DNA of 6,384 bases from JBBSDV01 sp038240335 (GTDB taxonomy: Bacteria > Chloroflexota > Dehalococcoidia > DSTF01 > JACRBR01), in contig JBBSDV010000176.1 in NCBI GenBank assembly GCA_038240335.1, positions 1 to 6,384 of the forward strand. Reading direction: 5' to 3'. Position numbers and translations under genes: made by a program. Below, in pieces: positions 1-5,309 of the stretch. The notes below the pieces were generated by a model. It searched no databases and was not told where the DNA came from. It saw only the letters and a list, made by a program, of their open reading frames with translations. Numbering within the stretch: the stretch's first letter is position 1; each line of letters begins with the position of its first letter.

Positions 1-10
1 AGCGCAGGGG

Positions 11-34
11 GCGCAAGAGTTATACTCTTGGCGC
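11..34. other. Imperfect hairpin near left edge
   Basis: The arms gcgcaagag (11-19) and ctcttggcgc (25-34) pair over nine base pairs with one bulged C, around a 5-nt loop (ttata). No T-run follows on either strand. It may be the 3' end of a transcript from outside the window, but nothing visible decides this. Confidence 0.4.
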
Positions 35-136
35 ACCGAGAGCGGCCCGCTCCTGTTGCCATGGCCCCGGCGGTTGCACCCGTGCGGGGTCCTTCTCTAT
101 TCAGTTCTTCTTGTGCGCCGCCGGTGTGCTTGCCCC

Positions 137-160
137 GCGTCTGTCTCGCGAGACACACGC
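137..160. promoter_or_regulatory. Long near-perfect palindrome, possible operator
   Basis: The core TGTCTCGCGAGACA (142-155) is a perfect 14-bp palindrome. After one C/C mismatch (141 and 156) the symmetry continues with GCGT (137-140) and ACGC (157-160), so 11 of 12 half-site positions match. There is no loop, which suits a dimeric DNA-binding protein better than an RNA hairpin. No gene start lies close enough to assign a target; the regulated gene may be outside the window. Confidence 0.45.
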
Positions 161-431
161 CGCGGCTCCCCATCGACTGCCTTGAGCGAGGGAGAGCTCC
201 CCCGTTCGACGCGAAACAGAAGACGATGCCACGGCTTACGCCGCAGCTAGTTCGACGTGCCCCCGCTGACGAGGCCGGCACACGTCCGGTACATAAGAAC
301 CTTGGATGTCTAAGAGCTACGTTACATTCGCCCTCAAACACTGTCAACAGATTATCTTGACGGCGCCGTCGCCGAGCAGATTCAGGCGCCGCCGATCGCA
401 CAAATCTGACATACGAACTCGCCGTCAAGGT

Positions 432-463
432 GCGTAACGTTCCCCCACCCTCCGACGTTATGC
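432..463. other. Stem-loop with 9-bp arms
   Basis: The arms GCGTAACGT (432-440) and ACGTTATGC (455-463) pair over nine positions, including one G/T wobble, around a C-rich 14-nt loop (441-454). No T-run follows. It lies upstream of the proposed promoter for the small membrane protein at 776, so it is probably not part of that transcript. Confidence 0.4.
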
Positions 464-492
464 CTCGCCCCAGTCGCACCAACATCGGCCGC

Positions 493-508
493 AGGCGCGC
501 GTGCGCCT
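493..508. other. Perfect 6-bp GC-rich hairpin
   Basis: The arms AGGCGC (493-498) and GCGCCT (503-508) are perfectly complementary around a GCGT tetraloop. It is the second hairpin in this stretch, 30 bp after the stem-loop at 432-463. No terminator tail is present. Confidence 0.35.
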
Positions 509-560
509 CCCGCGATGCAGCGTCCACGGGCCATCACACAGTCCCGGTGACGAAACCGCA

Positions 561-589
561 CGGACAACGAAGAAGCGCCCCTATATAAG
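561..589 (+). promoter_or_regulatory. Candidate sigma70-type promoter for the 776 gene
   Basis: A -35-like CGGACA (561-566, four of six consensus positions) and a -10-like TATAAG (584-589, five of six) are separated by exactly 17 bp. TATATAAG is the most AT-rich spot in a GC-rich stretch. Transcription from about 596 would give a leader of roughly 180 nt before the ATG at 776. Confidence 0.45.
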
Positions 590-595
590 AAGAGG

Positions 596-775
596 AAGGA
601 CGACGCGCGAGATCCCGCACTCCCCAACGCGACTCCGCGACTGCCGAGCCATCCTCCCGCTCCCAATTCCCGCCTCCACCGTCCACCATCCGGCCTCGAG
701 CTTTCAGCTTCCAGCCTCCAGCCCCTCCCGAAGCTACAGCCTCCCCAAACCGGCGAGAGTGGCGATAATAAGGAT
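596..775 (+). promoter_or_regulatory. C-rich, G-poor 5' leader, possible Rho-loading region
   Basis: In the 100 nt from 651 to 750 I count about 52 C and 13 G, a roughly 4:1 skew not seen in the flanking DNA. The stretch is pyrimidine-rich with repeated short blocks such as cttccagcctccagc. Unstructured C-over-G RNA is the hallmark of Rho utilisation sites, so a Rho-dependent leader control is possible. Simple low-complexity drift is the alternative. Confidence 0.35.
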
Positions 776-964
776 ATGAACGGGATCGGCATCGGCACAT
801 CCGTTGGCCTCGGCGCGCTGATCGGTCTGGGGCTCGTCGCCCCGAACGCGCAGCTCGTCGAGTACGTCCTTACGTTCGCGTTCTGGGGGATCACCGCAGG
901 CGCGGCGTTCGAGGGCGTTCGGATGCTGTTCTTCTGGAAGCCGCCGGGTTACCGCAACCGCTAA
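776..964 (+). CDS. Small two-helix membrane protein, hypothetical
   Basis: This is a 62-residue protein that I do not recognise. Residues about 3-22 form a glycine-rich hydrophobic segment (GIGIG, VGLGALIGLGL) with GxxxG-like spacing, typical of tightly packed helices. Residues about 29-47 form a second hydrophobic segment, and the tail is basic (KPPGYRNR). This suggests a helical hairpin in the cytoplasmic membrane. Almost every third codon position is G or C, which supports real coding. The ATG follows AAGGAT at 770-775 with almost no spacing, so ribosome binding looks suboptimal; GAGAG at 755-759 is a weaker alternative. The gene converges on the vWA-FHA gene and their stop codons overlap. 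No function can be assigned from the sequence. Confidence 0.7.
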   Translation: MNGIGIGTSVGLGALIGLGLVAPNAQLVEYVLTFAFWGITAGAAFEGVRMLFFWKPPGYRNR

Positions 965-2493
965 TCGGGCGGGTTCGGTACCTCGTGCAGGCGCTCGGCG
1001 CGATAGCGATGCGGGCCGACCGTGAACTCGTCACCCTCGTCGAGCGTCACCCACTGCACCGGCCGGCCGCCAATCAGCGTCGGTCGCCGCGGCCCGCCGA
1101 CGTGCCGCAAGATGATCTTCCCGTCCTTTATCCACACCAACGCGTGCCGCGCGGCGATGTCCGCTCTCCGCGGCACATGCACATCGCATGCCTCCTCAGA
1201 GCCGATGCTGATCGGCGCCGAGGCAAACGTATACGTGTGCGCCGGCGTCGCTCCGTTGAGCTCGATCAGCCTGCCCGTCCCGTTGTCCGCCGAAGCGGCG
1301 ACGCCGGGCACCGGCGGAGGCACTCCGAGCGCCGCGGCCAGCGCTGGGTTCGGCTTGACGACCGCCAGTTGCCGGCCATGCGCCCGTCGCCGCCGCAGCC
1401 ATGCCTCGGCTACGAGAATGATCGCAGCGACCGCCGCCAGGCCGACGATCGCTCCGATCGCCAGCAGGGCAAAATTCGAGCCGCCGCTGCTCGTCGCCGC
1501 AGGCTCGTCGTCGTCTGATGTTCCTGCTGCCGTCGCCGCCGCAGTCGGTGCGGCCGACACGGGCGCCGCGCCTCGCTTGAATGCCGCCTCCGCCGACGCC
1601 GCCGACCCGCCGACATTCGCCACGATTCGCAGCGTCGCATCATCGCCGTTCGCCGGCGCCGTGGCAGTCATCGTCAGCACATATTGGTTCCGCAGCAGCG
1701 CCGCGATGTTGTCGTACACCGCCACGACGCTCGCCGAAGTTGCCGCTCGATAATCACCCTGCGTCGCCGTGGATATCGATTGCAGGTATCGCACGTCAGG
1801 CGCCGCACCGTACCCGATCGTGAACAGCGGGATGCCTGCGCTCCTCACCGAGCTCAGGGAATCGGCCTCGGTAGAGGATGACGCGGTCGTGTCGTTTTCT
1901 CCATCCGTGAGCAAAACCACCGCGGCCCGCGGTGTGTTCGCCTCACGCGCCAGGAAGGCGCCCGTCTGCACAGCCTCGAACAGCGCCGTCCCGCCACCCG
2001 GCTGTAAGCGCGAAATCGTGTCGGTCAGCGCCCTCTTGTCGGCCGTGAGCGGCGCTGCGACCGTCACCTTGTCATTGAATGCGACGATCGCCGCTTCGTC
2101 GTTCGCGCGCAGGCTCGTGACGAATTGACTCGCCGCCTGCTGTGCGCTCGAGAACGACGTCGCCATGCTCCCCGACACGTCGATCACGACGATAACGCTG
2201 AGGCGAAGACTCTCGTCTTGCGCGCTCCTCACCGTCGTGATCGGCGTTGCCTGCTCGCCGTCGAATGCCTCGAATTGCGCGTCGGTTAGCGCGGGCACCG
2301 GCAGCTGGCGCGCATCGAGCACCGTGACGACCGCGGAGAGCTGCGGATACTTCGAGGCATCGAGCTGGTTGATCGTCACCGCCGCCCCCGGCTGCTGCGC
2401 GGAGACAGCACCCGGCCAGAGCGATACGCCGGCCAAGACGAGAATGAGTGCGAGCGCTAGGCGTCGGATGATCACGGTCTGGAAAGAATACAT
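961..2493 (-). CDS. Exported vWA domain protein with TM helix and degenerate FHA domain
   Basis: This 510-residue protein starts with a signal peptide (MYSFQTVIIRRLALALILVLAG, AVSA/QQ). A beta-rich segment at about 35-95 is followed by a von Willebrand A domain at about 97-270. The MIDAS metal site is complete: DVSGS at 105-109, the Thr in GGGTALFEA at 169 and the Asp in TDGEND at 197. A low-complexity Ala/Ser/Thr/Asp linker (about 305-338) leads to a transmembrane helix (about 341-363) with an RRRR stop-transfer. The C-terminal 100 residues resemble an FHA domain (IGSEEACDVHV, ARHALVWI, LDEGDEFTVG). The expected topology is vWA outside, FHA inside. FHA residues that bind phosphothreonine are altered: GR became GS, SRRH became AARH, and the NG turn became GG, so only the His is clearly kept. 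A GTG start at 2538 would add 15 residues before the signal peptide; I prefer the ATG. The likely role is ligand or metal-dependent surface binding, coupled to a cytoplasmic partner. Confidence 0.93.
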   Translation of the reverse strand: MYSFQTVIIRRLALALILVLAGVSLWPGAVSAQQPGAAVTINQLDASKYPQLSAVVTVLDARQLPVPALTDAQFEAFDGEQATPITTVRSAQDESLRLSVIVVIDVSGSMATSFSSAQQAASQFVTSLRANDEAAIVAFNDKVTVAAPLTADKRALTDTISRLQPGGGTALFEAVQTGAFLAREANTPRAAVVLLTDGENDTTASSSTEADSLSSVRSAGIPLFTIGYGAAPDVRYLQSISTATQGDYRAATSASVVAVYDNIAALLRNQYVLTMTATAPANGDDATLRIVANVGGSAASAEAAFKRGAAPVSAAPTAAATAAGTSDDDEPAATSSGGSNFALLAIGAIVGLAAVAAIILVAEAWLRRRRAHGRQLAVVKPNPALAAALGVPPPVPGVAASADNGTGRLIELNGATPAHTYTFASAPISIGSEEACDVHVPRRADIAARHALVWIKDGKIILRHVGGPRRPTLIGGRPVQWVTLDEGDEFTVGPHRYRAERLHEVPNPPD

Positions 2494-2596
2494 CCACCGC
2501 GAGCTACATCGGGAGCGGCCCGAGGTAGACGCGCGCACACCGCCGCGATGTCACTGGAAACGACGACCGCTGGCAGCAGGCACAACTGCTCGCGCC

Positions 2597-2636
2597 TTGT
2601 CAATTTCGCAAGAAACACCGCGCCAAGTATTGACAA
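2597..2636. promoter_or_regulatory. Inverted repeat with back-to-back TTGACA boxes
   Basis: TTGTCAAT (2597-2604) and ATTGACAA (2629-2636) are perfect 8-bp inverted repeats with centres 32 bp apart, close to three helical turns. Each arm contains TTGACA: one at 2598-2603 on the minus strand facing the vWA gene, the other at 2630-2635 on the plus strand facing the 2749 gene. The plus box has a good -10 partner. For the minus box I find no clear -10 at 16-18 bp. It could be a shared divergent promoter, an operator, or both. Confidence 0.5.
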
Positions 2637-2658
2637 TGGGGCCTCGCTGCCTTCTTAT
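2630..2658 (+). promoter_or_regulatory. Sigma70-type promoter for the 2749 gene
   Basis: A perfect -35 TTGACA (2630-2635) is followed after exactly 17 bp by TCTTAT (2653-2658), which matches the -10 consensus at four of six positions. The predicted start near 2665 gives a leader of about 84 nt. That leader contains a perfect stem-loop (2703-2719) before the ribosome site. This is the best promoter in the window. Confidence 0.6.
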
Positions 2659-2702
2659 GGAACCGTCCTACTCATGCCCTTGGGGTTCTATCGGTCGTAA
2701 GC

Positions 2703-2719
2703 GCTGCCCGCGCGGCAGC
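2703..2719 (+). other. Leader stem-loop upstream of the 2749 gene
   Basis: GCTGCC (2703-2708) and GGCAGC (2714-2719) are perfectly complementary around a CGCGC loop. The hairpin ends 15 nt before the first SD-like AAGGA (2735-2739). It may protect the 5' end or influence translation. No T-run follows, so a terminator is unlikely. Confidence 0.4.
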
Positions 2720-2748
2720 ATCACGATCGCCGCGAAGGATCAGGATCA

Positions 2749-2988
2749 ATGCTGACCGATCAAACGGCCCGCCTGCGTGCACTTCAGCGCTATCGCCTCA
2801 TGTTCAAGACGGCGACCGTCGCCCTTGCGGCCGGCATCGTGCTGACCGTGATCGGTATCGGAGCCGCGTTGACGGGTCACGAAGCAACGCTCCTCACGGC
2901 TGGCTTGCTCCTCTTCTCGATGAGCGGCTTGAACGCCTACAAGTTCGTGCTGTCGACGTCACGCCTTCTCGAGACCGAACGCGAGTAG
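2749..2988 (+). CDS. Small two-helix membrane protein, hypothetical
   Basis: This is a 79-residue protein that I do not recognise. A polar, basic N-terminus (MLTDQTARLRALQRYRLMFK) precedes a hydrophobic helix at about 21-41. A short loop (TGHEAT) follows, then a second helix at about 46-64 and a charged tail (STSRLLETERE). Both ends should therefore lie on the same, probably cytoplasmic, side. The ATG is well supported by AAGGA at 2735-2739 with nine bases of spacing, and a second AGGA lies closer. Third positions are strongly G/C. A sigma70-type promoter and a leader hairpin lie upstream. The helix-turn-helix gene starts 65 bp downstream on the same strand, so the two are probably co-transcribed. 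Length and topology resemble many uncharacterised bacterial small membrane proteins; nothing points to a specific function. Confidence 0.8.
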   Translation: MLTDQTARLRALQRYRLMFKTATVALAAGIVLTVIGIGAALTGHEATLLTAGLLLFSMSGLNAYKFVLSTSRLLETERE

Positions 2989-3053
2989 CGCGGCGGCGTC
3001 GAGTTCTATCGAAGCTGACCGGCACGGCCGGAGGGAGCATTCAGGGGGAAGCC

Positions 3054-3275
3054 ATGGTTCCGAATCGCGACCCAGAACGACTACAACGTCTGCGCATCGC
3101 CGTGCGGTATCTGCTCGCGCGCGACACGCTCGCCCAGGGGCACCAATCCCGCCTCGCCGAGCATTTCAAGGTCTCGCGTCAGCGCGTCCATCAGGTCGTC
3201 GCCGAGGAACGCGCGCAAGGTGGCCAGCCAGCAACGCCGCCAACACCAGCCTTCGCGAGTCCGCGCAATCCGTAA
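3054..3275 (+). CDS. Small helix-turn-helix DNA-binding protein
   Basis: This 73-residue protein carries a helix-turn-helix at about residues 29-52 (QSRLAEHFKVSRQRVHQVVAEER). The Ala in the first helix, the turn at KVS and the RQRVHQV recognition helix resemble sigma70 region-4-like or lambda-repressor-like HTHs. A basic helical segment (residues 8-24, ERLQRLRIAVRYLLARD) precedes it, and a short Pro/Ala-rich tail (PATPPTPAFASP) follows. There is no ligand or kinase domain, so it is likely a minimal transcription regulator or accessory DNA-binding protein. GGGGGA at 3042-3047 lies six bases before the ATG, a strong ribosome site. It follows the two-helix membrane protein by 65 bp, and a 5-bp hairpin (3019-3031) sits in the gap. 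Its target is unknown. The symmetric divergent promoter at 2597-2636 is a reasonable but untested candidate. Confidence 0.83.
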   Translation: MVPNRDPERLQRLRIAVRYLLARDTLAQGHQSRLAEHFKVSRQRVHQVVAEERAQGGQPATPPTPAFASPRNP

Positions 3276-3356
3276 CCTCGGCACCCGCGTCCGCGTCGCC
3301 TGATCGCGATCGGTGCGAGTTTGAACCCGCCGTCGCGCGATCCGTAGCCGCGGCAC
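3263..3356. repeat. Pair of 22-bp imperfect direct repeats
   Basis: The 22-bp block at 3263-3284 recurs at 3335-3356 with three mismatches (72 bp apart). The first copy spans the stop codon of the HTH gene. Between the copies lie GCACC (3281-3285) and GGTGC (3312-3316), which can pair and enclose a perfect palindrome GATCGCGATC (3302-3311). The region could therefore fold into a branched structure at the 3' end of the transcript. A short degenerate duplication is the simplest explanation. Confidence 0.4.
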
Positions 3357-3659
3357 GCTCCTTCGCAATGATTGCAACCCGCGCCGCCTCACAGGCCCGA
3401 GCCTGGCATCGGCAGACCACATCGCGCGCAAAAAAAAGAGCCGTTGTTCCAGCCGAACAGGGGCGACGCGAGTGGTCAATAGTGCCGAACTCGCCCGCGA
3501 ATGACGACAGATAAGCCGGAGGGCGGCGACGATCCTGGCCGCAGGCCGACAGTAACATGTACGAGAGCGCCCAATTCCGGGCCACGAAAGCGCGAGCATC
3601 GGGCGTCCGCCGCGGCCACAATGGCTCCGAACTAGAGCAGGATGTGCGCTAAAAACAGC
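3276..3659. other. Intergenic region, no gene seen
   Basis: I see no plausible coding region. The minus-strand open frame across 3081-3599 is mostly a shadow of the HTH gene and is rich in Arg and Ser from GC-rich non-coding DNA. An A8 run occurs at 3430-3437. On the minus strand it is preceded by a weak 5-bp stem (TGTTC/GAACA), but with seven bases between stem and T-run this is a poor terminator. Confidence 0.5.
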
Positions 3660-3709
3660 CGGCAGGAGCGCCCCATTTGGGGGCCCAATCGCCGCGATTA
3701 TTGCACCGA

Positions 3710-3790
3710 AACGAGCTGTCTCGGCAACGTAATCAACTTACTGAGAGACCTGGGCGCGCGGCAAAAGTGCCACGGAATCCGGAGCGAAGG
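3710..3790. repeat. Sub-repeat copy A1 (~80 bp)
   Basis: It begins with aacgagctgtc and ends near gaatccggagc. It is the first of four related copies at 3710, 3986, 4506 and 4782. Confidence 0.7.
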
Positions 3791-3985
3791 CACCCGGCTT
3801 TTGGTAGGGGATCACCTCCCGCGCGCCACCGCAACACGCGCGTTAAGGAGCCAATACGACGGGCTCGGATCGTCCGCGCGACCCCTCAGCGGGGCAAAAA
3901 AGGGTGCCGCTTGCGCCGAGTTGGCGGCTGCAGGAGCACGCGTTTGGAGCACATTGACGCCCCAAAGGCAACATTATCGCACGGT

Positions 3986-4069
3986 AACGAGCTGTCTTCG
4001 GCCGGAGTACTGGCGGATCTTTGGGCCTTCGAGTGCCGAAATGGGCACCGATTGCGCCGGAACAAAGCC
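3986..4069. repeat. Sub-repeat copy A2 (~80 bp)
   Basis: It starts with aacgagctgtc exactly 276 bp after copy A1 and ends at gcgccggaacaaagc. It is closest to copy B2, sharing the gaaatgggc and gcgccggaacaaagc blocks. Confidence 0.75.
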
Positions 4070-4162
4070 TCCGTTTATGGCATATTCGCACGCCACGCGG
4101 GCGCGAAATTGCGCGCGAACGAGCCAGTATTGAGCTGCGAGACGACGTATCGCCGCCTCCCC

Positions 4163-4181
4163 TGGTCCCAAAAATGGGCCA
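4163..4181. other. Conserved hairpin in unit A
   Basis: TGGTCCCA and TGGGCCA pair (one bulged T) around an AAAA loop. The surrounding ~45 bp are the best-conserved block shared with unit B, apart from a one-base change in loop length. Confidence 0.5.
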
Positions 4182-4505
4182 ACGCACCGCCATTAACTGC
4201 CCGCCAAGCACGCCCAAACGGTTGTGCCAACTGCTCCGTTTGACCCATGACTGGCGTCGATGAAGGCCCCGTGTACGAACCGACTATATGCGTACGCGAG
4301 CGAATGTTGGGCGCGAATCGCGCCATCGCAACGAGCGATTAGCGCGTCTATTTGGATCGATAAATTAGGCGCACGCGAGCGAATATAGACTGTGCCGGTG
4401 GGACATTTCACGGACGAACTCGTCTTTACGGCGCCGCAAAAGGCGGGCAAAACGGTCCAGGTTGGCGGCTCTGACCGGACGAATTAAGGGTCGGAAGCGG
4501 CTGAT

Positions 4506-4585
4506 AACAAGCTGTCGTCGGAGCATATCTGGCTCATCGAGAGACCGTGAAGTGCGGCAAATGGCCACCGAATCCGGAGCAAGGC
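4506..4585. repeat. Sub-repeat copy B1 (~80 bp)
   Basis: It starts with aacaagctgtc exactly 796 bp after A1. It shares gagagacc and gaatccggagc with A1, so A1/B1 and A2/B2 are the two orthologous pairs. That is the pattern expected if the whole unit was duplicated after an internal duplication. Confidence 0.7.
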
Positions 4586-4781
4586 GCGCGTTTTGTTGGC
4601 GGCGACACCTCCTGCGGGCACCGTAATACGCGCGTTAAGGACCCAACATGATGGGCTCGGATCGCCCCTTGGCTGCCCCCTCAGCGGGCCAAAAAGGGTT
4701 CCGCGCGCGCCGAATTGTCGGCTGAAGCGCATGCATTTTGGGCGCACATTGACGACGCTAGAGCCCAATATATCGCGCGGT

Positions 4782-4863
4782 AACGAGCTGTCTTTGGCCT
4801 GCGACCTGCTGATCTTTGCACCGTCTAGAGCCGAAAATGGGCGCCAAATGCGCCGGAACAAAG
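4782..4863. repeat. Sub-repeat copy B2 (~80 bp)
   Basis: It starts with aacgagctgtc exactly 276 bp after B1 and 796 bp after A2. The final gcgccggaacaaagc is identical to A2. Confidence 0.75.
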
Positions 4864-4959
4864 CCCCCGTTTATGGCCATACTTGCACGCCACGAGGAAA
4901 CACAATCCCGCGCGAGCGAGCCAGTATTGGGTCGCGAGACGACATCGGCGCCCCTCCCC

Positions 4960-4977
4960 TGGTCCCAAAATGGGCCA
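4960..4977. other. Conserved hairpin in unit B
   Basis: The same stem arms as at 4163-4181 recur with an AAA loop. The stem is unchanged while the loop length varies, as expected if structure is under selection, although two copies are too few to prove it. Confidence 0.5.
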
Positions 4978-5309
4978 ACGCACGGCCAATAAATGCCCGC
5001 CAATGACGCCGAAATGGTTGGCCAATTACTGCCGTTTGACCCAAAAAATGCCGTCGATCTCGGCCCGTGTACTAGCCGACTATGTGCGTACGCGAGCGAA
5101 TATTGGGCGAATAATCACACCATCGCGCGACCGATCGAGCGTTGATTTGGACCGAAAAATTAGGCGCACGCGAGCGAACATTGGGGCCTCGAGGGCAGAT
5201 TTGCCGGGCGAAAATGTTCTTGCGAGACCTCGCAAGGCGGGCGAAACGGGCCAAATTGGCGGCCCTCGCCGGACGACTCAAGGGTCCGAAACGTCCGATA
5301 TTGCTCCGA

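Larger units (their letters stand above)
1..560. other. Intergenic region without a convincing gene
   Basis: I see no supportable gene here. A plus-strand frame is open from the left edge to 360, and a minus-strand frame is open from about 534 to the edge. Neither has a good ribosome site, the usual third-position G/C preference of this window, or a recognisable domain. The region does hold several dyads: an imperfect hairpin at 11-34 (arms gcgcaagag and ctcttggcgc, loop ttata), a long palindrome at 137-160, and stem-loops at 432-463 and 493-508. No T-run follows any of them, so they do not look like simple intrinsic terminators. Confidence 0.6.
3710..4505. repeat. Tandem repeat unit A (796 bp)
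   Basis: This is the first of two diverged tandem copies. Shared landmarks recur in unit B at 792-797 bp offsets: cgcgcgttaagg (near 3838 and 4630), ccgtttatgg (4071 and 4867), cgtacgcgagcgaa (4291 and 5087), attaggcgcacgcgagcgaa (near 4364 and 5159) and aggcggg (4441 and 5235). By eye about three quarters of bases match in the best stretches (about 4060-4385). Indels are not multiples of three, so no reading frame is conserved between copies. Weaker homology extends left to about 3660. I recognise no described repeat family or transposase. Confidence 0.85.
4506..5301. repeat. Tandem repeat unit B (796 bp)
   Basis: This is the second copy of the 796-bp unit, directly adjoining unit A. The best-preserved blocks are 4850-4877, 4955-5001, 5085-5110 and 5157-5180. 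The end (about 5281-5320) resembles the beginning of a further unit, then homology fades, so the array probably shrank from a third copy or has decayed. No internal gene is supported. Short similar peptides can be read from both copies on the minus strand (for example INGGFVPA), but frames are broken by indels, so I take this as shared ancestry of DNA rather than coding. Confidence 0.85.

Noticed and set aside
1..360. Plus-strand frame open from the left edge to 360
   Set aside because: Cys/Pro/Arg-rich composition, mixed third-position bases, no ribosome site and no recognisable domain; it is probably chance openness in GC-rich DNA.
1..533. Minus-strand frame open from about 533 to the left edge
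   Set aside because: The longest ATG-initiated part (from 173) has no SD, no hydrophobic or domain pattern and no codon bias; the absence of stops can occur by chance at this GC content.
382..894. 170-residue minus-strand open frame
   Set aside because: It overlaps the convincing 776-964 gene antisense and the C-rich leader, and its Gly/Arg/Ser-rich product has no protein-like pattern.
1022..1753. 243-residue plus-strand open frame inside the vWA-FHA gene
   Set aside because: It is the antisense shadow of a gene with clear vWA, TM and FHA features.
3430..3460. Intrinsic terminator on the minus strand ending in T8
   Set aside because: The stem is only 5 bp and separated by seven bases from the T-run, and no minus-strand gene would use it.
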